A stretch of 64,000 nucleotides of DNA, from assembly GCF_000938255.1 (NCBI RefSeq), contig NZ_JYMR01000055.1, positions 199,601 to 263,600 on the forward strand. The letters run 5' to 3'. Made by a program: the position numbers and the translations under genes. Position 1 is the first letter of the stretch. Each line of letters starts with the position of its first letter. The stretch comes from Bradyrhizobium sp. LTSP849. GTDB taxonomy: Bacteria; Pseudomonadota; Alphaproteobacteria; Rhizobiales; Xanthobacteraceae. A model generated the notes under the pieces. That model saw only the letters and a program-made list of their open reading frames with translations, ran no database searches and was not told the DNA's origin. This document shows, piece by piece, positions 34,641 through 43,340 of this stretch.

Positions 34641-35564
34641 TCAGAACGTCCGCATGCGGTTGGATTCGAACAGGGGCAGGACGACCCCGAGTTCGGCAAG
34701 CTTGGCCCGCGCATTCGCGGTGTAGGTTACCAGCGTATCCTCCTCCGCCGCACGCGGCGCACCGCCAAGGCCCGCGGACGCCGTCAATGCATCGGCCTCG
34801 GCCTCGACGGCGGCATGCTCGGGCGCGAGCCACGGGCAATGATAGCCCTTCAGTTCGGTCTCGCGCACATGCGCGGCCAGTTCGTCGGCGATGAGCGCAC
34901 GGTCCTTGGAGCTCCAATGCGGCGCGCGTGAATCGAGATAGAGCCAGCCGAACGCAGCATGGCGCTCCTTGTCGGCGATGACCCGATCGAGCACGGACTT
35001 GATGGTGGGGTTGCTCGCGCAGGCGCGCCAGGTGCGGCAAAGCTCGAGTTCGAGGCCGTCCTCGAATGCCGCGAATGCGGCCACGTAACTGTCGAGGTTC
35101 TGGTTCGCGTCCATCGCGCGCCGGTGCAGATTGCGGTTGAATGTTGCTTCGTAAGCGCGGTCGGCCGGCGCGGCGATCCGGCCGCCGAACGCCTCGGCGA
35201 GCCGGTCGAAACACTCGACATGCCAGGCTTCCTCTGTGTTGCGGACCGTAAGATAGAACTTTGGATCGACCTCGCGGCCGACCTCCATGCAAAAGCGCAT
35301 GAGGAGCGCGGGCGTCTCGGTAAGACCGGTCGCCTCGGCCCAGAGCCTGCGGCTCCAGGTACGCCGCGCGGCCTGCTGCACCGGCTCGTCATATTGCGCG
35401 GGATCGAGCGCTTTCCAGTCGACGTCGCGATGCGGATTCCAGCGGCCGGCTTTGCCGGTGTCGTAGAGTTCCCGGATCTCCGGGAGCGTCACGTTCAGCT
35501 CGAGCGGGAAACGCCGCTCGATCAACAGGCGCGACGGCGGCAAGGTCGGCTTGACCTGATGCAT
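34641..35564 (-). CDS. Ferritin-like (diiron-fold) protein, degenerate metal site
   Basis: A 307-aa all-helical protein paralogous to the gene next door. First ExxH motif intact (TEEAWH, Glu112/His115). In the second motif, where the paralogue reads DESRH, this protein reads DKERH, so the metal-ligand Glu is Lys (residue 199); the Glu of helix 3 is also shifted to Asp/Gly. It therefore probably cannot hold a normal diiron centre. It may be a non-catalytic partner in a heterodimer, or it may bind one metal. The ATG follows AGAGGG closely, 13 nt after the paralogue's stop. No homologue of known reaction is recognised. Confidence 0.75.
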   Translation of the reverse strand: MHQVKPTLPPSRLLIERRFPLELNVTLPEIRELYDTGKAGRWNPHRDVDWKALDPAQYDEPVQQAARRTWSRRLWAEATGLTETPALLMRFCMEVGREVDPKFYLTVRNTEEAWHVECFDRLAEAFGGRIAAPADRAYEATFNRNLHRRAMDANQNLDSYVAAFAAFEDGLELELCRTWRACASNPTIKSVLDRVIADKERHAAFGWLYLDSRAPHWSSKDRALIADELAAHVRETELKGYHCPWLAPEHAAVEAEADALTASAGLGGAPRAAEEDTLVTYTANARAKLAELGVVLPLFESNRMRTF

Positions 35565-35577
35565 GGCCCTCTGCACG

Positions 35578-36531
35578 TCAGATCGCCCCGAGCTTGTCGT
35601 GATGGAACGGGGGCAGATTGATGCCGAGCGGCTTCATCTGGTCGCGGATGCGCTGCACGGTCGCGACGAACACCGGCTTCTCGGCCTCTTCCACCGTTGA
35701 GCCGAGCCCGGCCTCATAGGTGATGCGATCGGCCTCGACCTCGGCCAGCGAGGCCGGGTTTTCCGGCGCGAGCCAACTCGAATGGTAGCCGTTGAGCTCG
35801 ACTTTCTCCATCATGGTGATGACCGAGTTCTCGATCATCGTCTTCTGCTCCGGCGTGAGCGTCTCGCAGATCGCCTCGAGGAAATACCAGCCGAAGGCGC
35901 AGTGGCGCGATTCATCCCGCATGATGAAGCGCACGATCTGCTTGGCGACGGGATCACGCGTCACGTCGTCGAGATGCTTGAACACGTCGAAGGCGATCTC
36001 TTCCGCGGTGCAGACCAGCGCCGCGATGATGCCCTCGAGCGGCACGTCCGCATTCAGCGTCGCGCGGCGAACGCCGTGGGTCGACACCGAACCTTCGAAC
36101 AATTGCTGCACCGGCTTTTCGATATAGCCGCCGAGCTTCTCCGCCATGGTGTGGCAGACCTCGGCGTGGCGTGCCTCCTCCTGCGAACGGATGGTAAAGA
36201 AAAGCTGCATGTCCGAGGGGCGGTTCTCCAATCCAAAGCGAAGCTGGAGCGAGGGGCTCTCCGAAATCGCGCCGTACTCGCTCCAGGCGCGACGGCTCCA
36301 GTATAGCCGCGCGGCGTAGCGCTGTTCTTCGGTGTAGCTCTCCGGCTTGAGCAGGTCCCAGTCCACGTCGGTCTTCGGATCCCACTGGTTGCGCGTCGCT
36401 GCGTGAAACAGCTCGCGAATCCGCGGCAGGTCCGAATTGAAGGTCAGCGGGAAGCGGCTTTCGGGCGCATCGAGCAGGGTCTGCACCATTTCGAAAGCCT
36501 GGTCTTGCGACATATCACGCGAGAGTGCCAT
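35578..36531 (-). CDS. Ferritin-like diiron protein
   Basis: A 317-aa helical protein with both diiron motifs: QEEARH (Glu119/His122) and RDESRH (Glu207/His210), plus a helix-3 acidic pair (Glu177/178). This arrangement fits ferritin-like non-heme diiron carboxylate oxygenases or oxidases. The ending GINLPPFHH is echoed in the paralogue (GVVLPLFES). A strong GGAGG lies before the ATG. It is the second gene of the operon, between the binding-protein gene and its paralogue. An oxidative step on the imported substrate is the most economical role; the actual reaction is unknown. Confidence 0.78.
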   Translation of the reverse strand: MALSRDMSQDQAFEMVQTLLDAPESRFPLTFNSDLPRIRELFHAATRNQWDPKTDVDWDLLKPESYTEEQRYAARLYWSRRAWSEYGAISESPSLQLRFGLENRPSDMQLFFTIRSQEEARHAEVCHTMAEKLGGYIEKPVQQLFEGSVSTHGVRRATLNADVPLEGIIAALVCTAEEIAFDVFKHLDDVTRDPVAKQIVRFIMRDESRHCAFGWYFLEAICETLTPEQKTMIENSVITMMEKVELNGYHSSWLAPENPASLAEVEADRITYEAGLGSTVEEAEKPVFVATVQRIRDQMKPLGINLPPFHHDKLGAI

Positions 36532-36554
36532 GGCATCCTCCTTCCTGTTTTGGC

Positions 36555-37724
36555 TTATTCGTAGTCGGCGAGGTTGAAACGGCCGTCTCGCCAGTTGATC
36601 AGCACGATGTCCTTTTTCGACAGGCCGGAGTGACGCTCCGGCGAGAAGCTGAACACGCCGCTCATGCCCGCGAAATTCTTGACCTGCTCCATGCCCTGCG
36701 GAAGCTTGGAGACGTCGCCGCCGACCTTGCTCAGCGCTTCCTTCGCCAGCATGGCCGCGTCGTAGGATTCCGCAGCGTAGAGACTGGCCGCGCGGTTGAA
36801 GCGCTCCTGATAGGAGCGGAATAGCCGGAGAATGCCCGCCTTGAGCGGATCCTTGTCCGGAAGCTGGTCGCCGACCGGGAATTTCAGGCTTGCGAGCAGC
36901 ACGGATTTCGCGGCATCGCCGGCGAGCGTCATGTAGTGCGACGAGACGAAGCCGTAGCTGTGAACCAGCGTACGGCTGTCGAGACCGAGCTGCTGCGCCT
37001 GCTTCAGGAATACGACGCCGGCGGGCGTGACGGTCCAGCAGATGATCGCTTCCGCCCCGCTGTCGCGAATGCGGGTGAGCTGCGGCATCATGTCGGTGTC
37101 GGCGGGGTCGAACGACTCGTAGGCAACGTCGAGGTTGCGACGCGGGCCGACCTTCTTCATCTGCGTGACGGCGCCCTGGCCGAATCCGCTGGTATCGGCG
37201 ATCAGCGCCACCTTCTTGATGTTCTTCTTGGCGAAATAGTCGGCGATGCGCTCGAGCACGTCCTCGTCGTCGACCGTGCTCTTGAACACCCATTTCCGCT
37301 CGGCGACCGGCGTGACGATTGCAAGCGCTCCCTCGCTCGAAATGAAGGGAATGCTGGCGGATTCCGCCATCGGCGCCATCGCGAGCGCAATGCCGCTCAT
37401 ATTGCCGCCGCTCAGGATGAGCTCAACCTTGTCCTGGCTGATCAGGCGTCTGGTGGCGGAGATCGCCTTCTGCGTCTGGCTTTCGGCATCATAGAAGGTC
37501 CATGCGATCTTGCGGCCGCCAATGCCGCCCGCGGCATTGATCTCGTCGACGGCGAGCTGCAGGCCGGCCTTCATGTCTTCGCCGAGGAACGCGGCTGGCC
37601 CGGTGACAGAGAGGATCGACCCGACACGCAGCGGCTCGTCCGCAGCCCAGCCGGGCTGAATGCCTGTTGCGGCGAGCGCGGTGCCGCCCATGAATTGCAG
37701 GAAATTGCGTCGTCCCAGATTCAC
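36555..37724 (-). CDS. ABC transporter substrate-binding protein (Leu/urea/amide type), Tat-like signal
   Basis: A 389-aa periplasmic receptor of peripla_BP_6 type. The start is GTG with GGAGGGG at ideal spacing. The N-terminus LGRRNFLQFMGGTALAATG is a twin-arginine signal, so export in folded form is likely. Mature segments such as RVGSILSVTGPAAFLGEDM, DEINAAGGIGGRKI and FSPERHSGLSKKDIVLINW are typical of LivJ/UrtA/AmiC-like proteins. It supplies the LivHMGF-like transporter in the same operon. Confidence 0.92.
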   Translation of the reverse strand: MNLGRRNFLQFMGGTALAATGIQPGWAADEPLRVGSILSVTGPAAFLGEDMKAGLQLAVDEINAAGGIGGRKIAWTFYDAESQTQKAISATRRLISQDKVELILSGGNMSGIALAMAPMAESASIPFISSEGALAIVTPVAERKWVFKSTVDDEDVLERIADYFAKKNIKKVALIADTSGFGQGAVTQMKKVGPRRNLDVAYESFDPADTDMMPQLTRIRDSGAEAIICWTVTPAGVVFLKQAQQLGLDSRTLVHSYGFVSSHYMTLAGDAAKSVLLASLKFPVGDQLPDKDPLKAGILRLFRSYQERFNRAASLYAAESYDAAMLAKEALSKVGGDVSKLPQGMEQVKNFAGMSGVFSFSPERHSGLSKKDIVLINWRDGRFNLADYE

Positions 37725-37774
37725 GATACCCCTCCACTCAAATGGACGCCGGGCGGCGTCCTGATGCCCGTCGT

Positions 37775-38611
37775 TCAATCGTCATGCACGCCGCTCTTGT
37801 CGATCTCACCCGCGGGCGCCTTGCCGTCGCGCGACAGCGGCATGCTCAACGAGTAGCGCACGAGGTCGCCGCGATGGACGGTATGGCCCGCCATCACCAG
37901 GCGGCCGGTCGCATCGCGATAGCGAAGCGTGCGCGTCAGCACCGGTGCGCCGGCGGCAAGATGCAGGTATTCAACCTCCTCGGGACCGGCGATGCCGGCC
38001 TCGATGCCGAAGTCGCCGCTGCGGAGCTCGACGCGTTGCCACAACAGATGCAGTGGCGAGGCGAGGGCCGCGCTCTCATCCCAGTCGGCGACGAGATCGG
38101 CTGGCAGATAGCGGTAGTCGATGGCGACCGGCACGCGCGCGGCAGCACGCGTCCGCTTGATAAAGAGAACGCGGGCGCCGACCTCGACTTCGAGCGCGGC
38201 AGCAATCTGATCGTCGGCGCCGCAGCGCTCGAAAACGAGAAGCGTGGGTTGAATTGGCGTGCCGGCAGCTTCCCACTGCCGCATGAAGTCCATGCCGGGT
38301 CCGAACCGCTCTTCCAGCTTGCGGACGGCAACGAAGGTGCCGAGCCCGCGGCTGCGGGTGAGCATGCCCTCGCGGACCAGTTCGGACAGCGCCTGGCGCA
38401 CGGTGTCCCGGCTGACGCAGAACATCTCGCACAGCTCTTCGTCCGAGAAGAAGCGCCGGTCCGGCTGCTCCCAACGCAGGATCGTCCCGATAAGCCGTTG
38501 TTTTATCTGGGCATAGAGTGGGAGCGGCGACGTCCGGTCAAGCGGGGGATTGACCCAATCCGCTTCCAGCACCGGCAAGCTATCGCTCACGTCCTGCATC
38601 GCACTAACCAT
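37775..38611 (-). CDS. GntR-family regulator with UTRA ligand domain
   Basis: A 278-aa regulator: GntR winged helix (PLYAQIKQRLIGTILRWE; SDEELCEMFCVSRDTVRQAL; MLTRSRGLGTFVA) followed by a UTRA domain (ARVLFIKRTRAAARVPVAIDYRYLP; HTVHRGDLVRYSL) that binds a small effector. The ATG at 38611 has AGAGG upstream; ATGs at 38647 and 38599 are alternatives. A 22-bp inverted repeat immediately upstream is a good operator candidate. It is the first gene before the binding-protein, ferritin-like and transporter genes and probably controls them all. Confidence 0.88.
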   Translation of the reverse strand: MVSAMQDVSDSLPVLEADWVNPPLDRTSPLPLYAQIKQRLIGTILRWEQPDRRFFSDEELCEMFCVSRDTVRQALSELVREGMLTRSRGLGTFVAVRKLEERFGPGMDFMRQWEAAGTPIQPTLLVFERCGADDQIAAALEVEVGARVLFIKRTRAAARVPVAIDYRYLPADLVADWDESAALASPLHLLWQRVELRSGDFGIEAGIAGPEEVEYLHLAAGAPVLTRTLRYRDATGRLVMAGHTVHRGDLVRYSLSMPLSRDGKAPAGEIDKSGVHDD

Positions 38612-38633
38612 ATCGTCGGCCTCTAATTGAATG

Positions 38634-38655
38634 ATTGTCTGCCTAACCATACAAT
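38634..38655. promoter_or_regulatory. Inverted repeat upstream of gntR, candidate operator
   Basis: Arms ATTGTCTG (38634-38641) and CATACAAT (38648-38655) match at 7 of 8 positions as an inverted repeat with a 6-bp spacer. The site lies 22-44 bp before the preferred gntR start, in a locally AT-rich stretch, where a repressor would block transcription. Confidence 0.45.
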
Positions 38656-38839
38656 TGCACAAGCGGAAATTTGCGCCAGCCTCTGTTTGATGATGCGTCA
38701 TCTTGTGGCGGCCATGCGGCCAGCAGCCTTTGCGCAGCATTCTCTGTGCATTGCGGCATGGCCGCTAGGCGCACGCGCGCTTTGCCATTATCCTGCAATT
38801 GGCGTCTGCAACACTGCGACGCAGCGAACAGTTCGGGCG

Positions 38840-39286
38840 ATGTCCTTGCAATTGAAAAGGTCGGTACGGATCAGGGTGGGGCGGCTCGTCGCCCTCGCCT
38901 ATCTGTTCTGCGTGCTCGCGCCGGCTGCAGCGCTCGCTTGGGGCAGCGGTCCCGCGCCGTGCCTTGATGATGTGCTGTTGGCCAATCTCGTGCCGGTGCA
39001 TCATCAAGTGGCGGCGAGCCACAGCCATGACGGCGACGTGACGCACGACCACGCCGGCATGCATGCACATCACAAGGCCGCCGCGCAGGACACACCCGCT
39101 CCGCATCATCATGACGGCAAGGGCAAGGCGGGCCCGTGTTGCGCCATGATGCGCGTGAGCGCGCTGCCGGCCGATCTCCCCAGCGTCGCCAAGCCCGTCC
39201 TGCCGATCTCCGCCTGCACGCCCGAGATCGTTACCAGCCTGCGCAGCGAGGCGCCGCCCCTGCTCTACCGCCCTCCCATCGCCTGA
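38840..39286 (+). CDS. Exported His-rich protein, likely metal-binding
   Basis: A 148-aa protein with an N-terminal signal peptide (VGRLVALAYLFCVLAPAAALA) and a mature region dense in His, with clusters HSHDGD, THDHAGMHAHH and PHHHDGKG, then PCCAMM. Such composition suggests binding of copper or another soft metal in the periplasm. No named family is recognised with confidence; the ending resembles DUF2946-type proteins. It heads the copper-related gene run and is probably its first gene. Confidence 0.7.
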   Translation: MSLQLKRSVRIRVGRLVALAYLFCVLAPAAALAWGSGPAPCLDDVLLANLVPVHHQVAASHSHDGDVTHDHAGMHAHHKAAAQDTPAPHHHDGKGKAGPCCAMMRVSALPADLPSVAKPVLPISACTPEIVTSLRSEAPPLLYRPPIA

Positions 39287-39362
39287 CCTGACACGACGAT
39301 TTGAGGCCGCGCGCATCAAGCGCGCGTGCGCCTTTGGTCATCTGACAGATCAGGGATGAATC

Positions 39363-39647
39363 ATGCTTACGCTTTCCGGGGCGAAGTTCGCCGCCGAATC
39401 TTCGGCGCGTGGACGACATTCTCTATTTAATTGGCCGTTTCTGGCTGCGGTTGCGCTGGCGCTGTCCGGCTGCATGCCGGCAACCACACCGATAGTCGGC
39501 GCCGATCCTGCCGATCCCGCGGCCAAGGCCGCGCGTGCCGGCTATCGCTCGACGATCGCGCCTTACGCGAGCCTGCGGCCTGCAACGCCGGCGCCCTGGC
39601 GCGAGCGCAACGACGCCACCGCGCCGCAGCCCAAGCAAGACCAGTAG
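39363..39647 (+). CDS. Small predicted lipoprotein (94 aa)
   Basis: Hydrophobic stretch FLAAVALALSGC ends in a lipobox, so the mature protein would begin at Cys and be lipid-anchored. The mature part is about 57 residues, Pro/Ala-rich and unstructured (APYASLRPATPAPWRERND). No family recognised. It lies 9 nt before the TolC-like gene and is probably co-transcribed with the efflux and copper genes. Confidence 0.65.
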   Translation: MLTLSGAKFAAESSARGRHSLFNWPFLAAVALALSGCMPATTPIVGADPADPAAKAARAGYRSTIAPYASLRPATPAPWRERNDATAPQPKQDQ

Positions 39648-39656
39648 GAGCGCGCC

Positions 39657-41081
39657 ATGGCACACCATTTTGCGCGCAGCTTGCTCGTCTTTGCTGCGTT
39701 CGGTCTCTCTGGTTGCGCCGCGTTCTCGCCGGACGGCGGCATGAATGCGGTCTCGGAGCTGACAAGCCAGACCATCAACAAGGACGTCGCCTTCGTGCGA
39801 ACGGCCGAGGGGGCCGGCGCAGCCGACGATCGCGTTCGCAACTTGCTCTCGCGAACGCTGAGCCTCGATGCTGCCGTGCAGATCGCGCTGCTCAACAACA
39901 GGGGGCTGCAAGCGGCCTATAACGAACTGGCGCTCGCCGAGACCGATCTCGTCGAGCAGAGCCTGCCGCCCAATCCGGTGTTCTCGGTCTCCCGCATCAG
40001 CGGCAACGGTGCCAGCGAGATCGAGCGCCAGGTAGTTGGCGATATCCTCGCGCTGGCCACGCTGCCGTTCCGCTCCGAGATCGCCCGCGACCGGTTTCGC
40101 CAGGCACAATTGCGCGCGGCGCTGGCAACGCTTCGGCTCGCCGCCGATGTGCGGCGCGCCTACGTCCGGGTCGTCGCAGCCAACGAGATGGTTGCGCTAC
40201 TGACGGACGCGAAGTCGACGGCGGAATCCACAGCACAGCTTGCGGTGAAGCTCGGCGAGACCGGCTCGATCAACAAGCTCGACCAGGCCCGCGAGCAGAT
40301 GTTCTATGCCGAGACCACCGCCGATCTCGCCACCGCGCGGCAGTCCGCGACAAGTGCGCGCGAAAAGCTGGCGCGGTTGATGGGACTGTGGGACGACGGC
40401 CTCGATTTCCGTCTGCCCAGCGTGTTGCCGTCGTTGCCGCGTCGGCCACAGGCGCTGCCCTCGATCGAGGCCGACGCGGTCGCCCATCGCATCGATCTCC
40501 AGATCGCGCGGCTGGAGCTGACGGCGCTGGCAAAGTCGCTGAACCTCACCGAGGCGACGCGCTTCGTCACCCTGCTCGATCTCGCCGGTATTTCCCGCCG
40601 CACCAAGGACCCGGAAGGCGCGCCGTTCCGCGAACGCGGTTTCGACGTGCAGTTCCAGATCCCGATCTTCGATGGCGGTGAGGTGCGGGTACGGCAGGCG
40701 GGGGAGACCTACAACCTCGCCTTCAATCGCCTGACCGAGCGTGCCGTGAACGTTCGCTCGGAGGCGCGCGATGCTTACCGCACCTACCGATCCACCTACG
40801 ACATCGCGAGCCACTACCAGCGCGAAATCCTCCCCTTGCGAAAAATCATCACAGAGGAAATGCAGCTGCGCTTCTCCAGCATGCAGGTCGACATCTTTGC
40901 GCTACTGACCGAAGCCCGGCAGCGCCTGGCGTCGCTCCGCGGCGCGATCGATGCGAAGCAAAATTTCTTCCTCGCCCAGTCCGACTTGCAGACCGCCGTC
41001 AACGGCGGCGGCACGCCTGCGACCGGCGGGGACAATTCAACCACCATCGCCGCGGCAGCGCCTGCCGATGGCGGTCACTGA
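39657..41081 (+). CDS. TolC/CusC-like outer-membrane efflux lipoprotein
   Basis: A 474-aa protein with a lipobox signal (FAAFGLSGC) and two OMF repeats (LDAAVQIALLNNRGLQAAYN; ADVRRAYVRVVAANE; later LQIARLELTALAKSLN, then FDVQFQIPIFDGGEVRVRQA). Such proteins form trimeric channels through the outer membrane and act with an RND pump and a periplasmic adaptor, neither of which is encoded in this window. The AGGAG site before the ATG is good. In a copper cluster it could also be a CopB-like partner, but the OMF repeats favour the channel. Confidence 0.88.
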   Translation: MAHHFARSLLVFAAFGLSGCAAFSPDGGMNAVSELTSQTINKDVAFVRTAEGAGAADDRVRNLLSRTLSLDAAVQIALLNNRGLQAAYNELALAETDLVEQSLPPNPVFSVSRISGNGASEIERQVVGDILALATLPFRSEIARDRFRQAQLRAALATLRLAADVRRAYVRVVAANEMVALLTDAKSTAESTAQLAVKLGETGSINKLDQAREQMFYAETTADLATARQSATSAREKLARLMGLWDDGLDFRLPSVLPSLPRRPQALPSIEADAVAHRIDLQIARLELTALAKSLNLTEATRFVTLLDLAGISRRTKDPEGAPFRERGFDVQFQIPIFDGGEVRVRQAGETYNLAFNRLTERAVNVRSEARDAYRTYRSTYDIASHYQREILPLRKIITEEMQLRFSSMQVDIFALLTEARQRLASLRGAIDAKQNFFLAQSDLQTAVNGGGTPATGGDNSTTIAAAAPADGGH

Positions 41082-41094
41082 CATGGAGGCCGAC

Positions 41095-42429
41095 ATGTTT
41101 TCCCGCCGAGGATTTTTGGGCACCGCCGCGCTTGTCAGCGCATCGGCCGTCAGCGGCCGCGTCCAGGCCGCATCGATTCCGGAAGCAGCGCACATGGATA
41201 AGGCGGTGATGCAGCCGCCGCTGCACCCCATCAGCGGTCCGGACTATCACCCCGTCGTCACGCTCAACGGCTGGACGCTGCCGTTCCGCATGAACGGCGA
41301 CTGGAAGGAATTCCATCTCGTCGCCGAGCCGGTGGTGCGCGAATTCGCCGAGGGCATGAAGGTCAATCTCTGGGGCTATAACGGCCAGTCGCCAGGGCCG
41401 ACCATCGAGGCGGTCGAGGGCGACAAGGTCCGCATCTTCGTCACCAACAAATTGCCCGAATACACCAGCGTGCACTGGCACGGCATGATCGTGCCGAGCG
41501 GCATGGACGGCGTCGGCGGATTGACCCAGCCGCACATCCAGCCTGGAAAGACCTTCGTCTACGAGTTCGAGATGAGGAAGAGCGGGACTTTCATGTACCA
41601 CCCGCATTCCGACGAGATGGTGCAGATGGCGATGGGCATGATGGGCATGGTCGTCGTGCACCCCCGCGACCCGAATTTCCGCCCCGTCGACCGCGACTTC
41701 GTCTTTGTGATGAGCACCTACCGCGTCGATCCCGGCACTTACTTGCCGAAGGTCACCGAGATGACCGACTTCAACATGTGGACCTGGAATGCGCGGGTGT
41801 TTCCCGGCATCGATCCGCTCCCTGTGCGGCTCGGCGACAGAGTGCGCCTGCGCATCGGCAATCTCAGCATGGACAATCATCCGATCCATCTGCACGGCCA
41901 CAGCTTTGCGGTGACCTGCACCGACGGCGGGTGGATTCCGGAGAGCGCGCAATATCCGGAGACGACCACAGACGTCCCGGTCGGTGCGGTGCGGGTGTTC
42001 GACGTCCTCGCCGACAATCCCGGCGACTGGGCGTTCCACTGTCACAAGTCGCATCACACCATGAATGCGATGGGCCATGACATGCGCAACATGATCGGCG
42101 TGTCACGCAAGGATCTCGCCAAAGCCGTCGGCAAGCTCGCGCCGGATGGCATGGCGATGGGTTCGACCGGCATGGCGATGGGCAATATGGAGATGCCCGC
42201 GCCCGACAACACGCTGCCGATGATGACCGGCACCGGCCAGTTCGGGCCGATCGAGATGGGCGGCATGTTCACGGTGATGAAGATCCGCGAGAACCTCGCG
42301 CGCGACGATTATCGCGACCCCGGCCCCTACCAATTCCCGCAAGGCACCGTCGCCTACGAGGTCGCCTCGCCGGCAGCGGAGCCGGCACGGCAGCCCGCCA
42401 CGCCGATGCAGAAGAAGATGAAGATGTGA
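41095..42429 (+). CDS. Multicopper oxidase, Tat-exported
   Basis: A 444-aa laccase-type oxidase. The twin-arginine signal SRRGFLGTAALVSASAVSG precedes the cupredoxin domains. All four copper motifs are present: HWHG (T2/T3), HPHSDE, HPIHLHGHSF, and HCHKSHHTMNAM (T1 with Cys and His). The C-terminal 60 aa are Met-rich (GMAMGSTGMAMGNMEM), as in copper-tolerance oxidases CopA/CueO, where they bind Cu(I). It would oxidise Cu(I) or phenols in the periplasm. The ATG at 41095 follows GGAGG; the ATG at 41083 is possible. Confidence 0.93.
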   Translation: MFSRRGFLGTAALVSASAVSGRVQAASIPEAAHMDKAVMQPPLHPISGPDYHPVVTLNGWTLPFRMNGDWKEFHLVAEPVVREFAEGMKVNLWGYNGQSPGPTIEAVEGDKVRIFVTNKLPEYTSVHWHGMIVPSGMDGVGGLTQPHIQPGKTFVYEFEMRKSGTFMYHPHSDEMVQMAMGMMGMVVVHPRDPNFRPVDRDFVFVMSTYRVDPGTYLPKVTEMTDFNMWTWNARVFPGIDPLPVRLGDRVRLRIGNLSMDNHPIHLHGHSFAVTCTDGGWIPESAQYPETTTDVPVGAVRVFDVLADNPGDWAFHCHKSHHTMNAMGHDMRNMIGVSRKDLAKAVGKLAPDGMAMGSTGMAMGNMEMPAPDNTLPMMTGTGQFGPIEMGGMFTVMKIRENLARDDYRDPGPYQFPQGTVAYEVASPAAEPARQPATPMQKKMKM

Positions 42430-42461
42430 GCGTTTCGATGCACCACCAACTGGAGACCACA

Positions 42462-42917
42462 ATGAAAAAGACGATCAAACTCCCCATTGCGCTGGTCGCG
42501 CTCTCGATCGCGCCCGCCCTCGCGCACGAGCATCACGGCCATGAATCCTTCTCGGCCGGCGAGCCCGGCGATCCCAAAAAGCCGGCGCGCACCATCGAGA
42601 TCGCGTTGAGCGAGATGGCCTATGAGCCATCGAACATCACAGTGAAGCGGGGCGAGCAGATCCGTTTCGTGCTGCGCAATGTCGGCAAGGAGGACCACGA
42701 ATTCCTGCTCGCCACCACAAGAGAGAACCTCGCGCATGCCGAGATGATGAAGAAGCACCCGCATATGGAGCACGACGACCCGAACGGGGTGCGGCTCGCA
42801 CCGAACAAGACAGCCGAGATCGTCTGGAAATTCACCAGAGCCGGCACCTTCGAGTTTTCCTGCCTGATCCCCGACCATCGCGACTACGGCATGGTCGGCC
42901 ACGTCACCGTGAAATGA
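42462..42917 (+). CDS. Periplasmic cupredoxin-like copper protein
   Basis: A 151-aa exported protein (signal LPIALVALSIAPALA). The single cupredoxin domain carries the type 1 pattern: His in EDHEFLL and the Cys loop FSCLIPDHRDYGMVGH, which provides Cys, His and Met. It is plastocyanin/azurin-like and resembles the CopI or CusF-adjacent cupredoxins of copper resistance operons. It probably shuttles or stores copper. The short His-rich start AHEHHGHE may add sites. Confidence 0.88.
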   Translation: MKKTIKLPIALVALSIAPALAHEHHGHESFSAGEPGDPKKPARTIEIALSEMAYEPSNITVKRGEQIRFVLRNVGKEDHEFLLATTRENLAHAEMMKKHPHMEHDDPNGVRLAPNKTAEIVWKFTRAGTFEFSCLIPDHRDYGMVGHVTVK

Positions 42918-43228
42918 TGGACAGAACCATGAAACCGATCAACCGCATGACCGCAGCACTGGCCCTGACGCTGGGCCTGACCGTGAGCGCACTCGCGCAA
43001 GCCGCTTCCATCAGCGGCGAGGTGAAGAAGATCGACGAGGGCGCGGGCAAGATCACGCTCAAGCACGGCCCGGCCAAGAACCTCGGCATGGATGAGCCCA
43101 TGACCATGGTCTACCGCGTCAAGGACCCCGCGATGCTCAAGCAGGTGAAGGTCGGCGACAAAGTGACCTTCGAGGCCGAGGAGGCGTCGTCGGGGTACAT
43201 GGTGACGAAGATGCAGAAGGCGAAGTAG
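42914..43228 (+). CDS. CusF-like periplasmic copper chaperone
   Basis: About 104 aa with a signal peptide (ALALTLGLTVSALAQA) and a small OB-like domain. The pattern VKKIDEGAGKITLKHGPAKNL, then EPMTMVYRVKDPAML, matches CusF: the Met/His/Trp-type Cu(I) site region is visible, with Met residues in MDEPMTM, though the CusF Trp is not evident. The ATG overlaps the cupredoxin stop (ATGA). It is the last gene of the copper operon. Confidence 0.85.
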   Translation: MMDRTMKPINRMTAALALTLGLTVSALAQAASISGEVKKIDEGAGKITLKHGPAKNLGMDEPMTMVYRVKDPAMLKQVKVGDKVTFEAEEASSGYMVTKMQKAK

Positions 43229-43248
43229 GGACGCCGGCATTTTACCAT

Positions 43249-43294
43249 GGTCATTCCCGGGCACGCCTCTTGGCGCGAGCCCGGAATGACGACC
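43249..43294. repeat. Inverted repeat, dispersed intergenic element or terminator
   Basis: GTCATTCCCGGGC (43250-43262) and GCCCGGAATGAC (43279-43290) pair with a single bulged base. Situated 20 bp after the copper operon it could end transcription; sequence style resembles a common Bradyrhizobium intergenic repeat. Confidence 0.55.
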
Positions 43295-43340
43295 TGGGAG
43301 GCCCGAAACACCCCGGTCTGACCTCTTGCCGCGCCTCTTG

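Noticed and set aside
39657..41081. CopB outer-membrane copper protein
   Set aside because: The two helical OMF repeats and length match TolC/CusC, not the Met/His-rich CopB.
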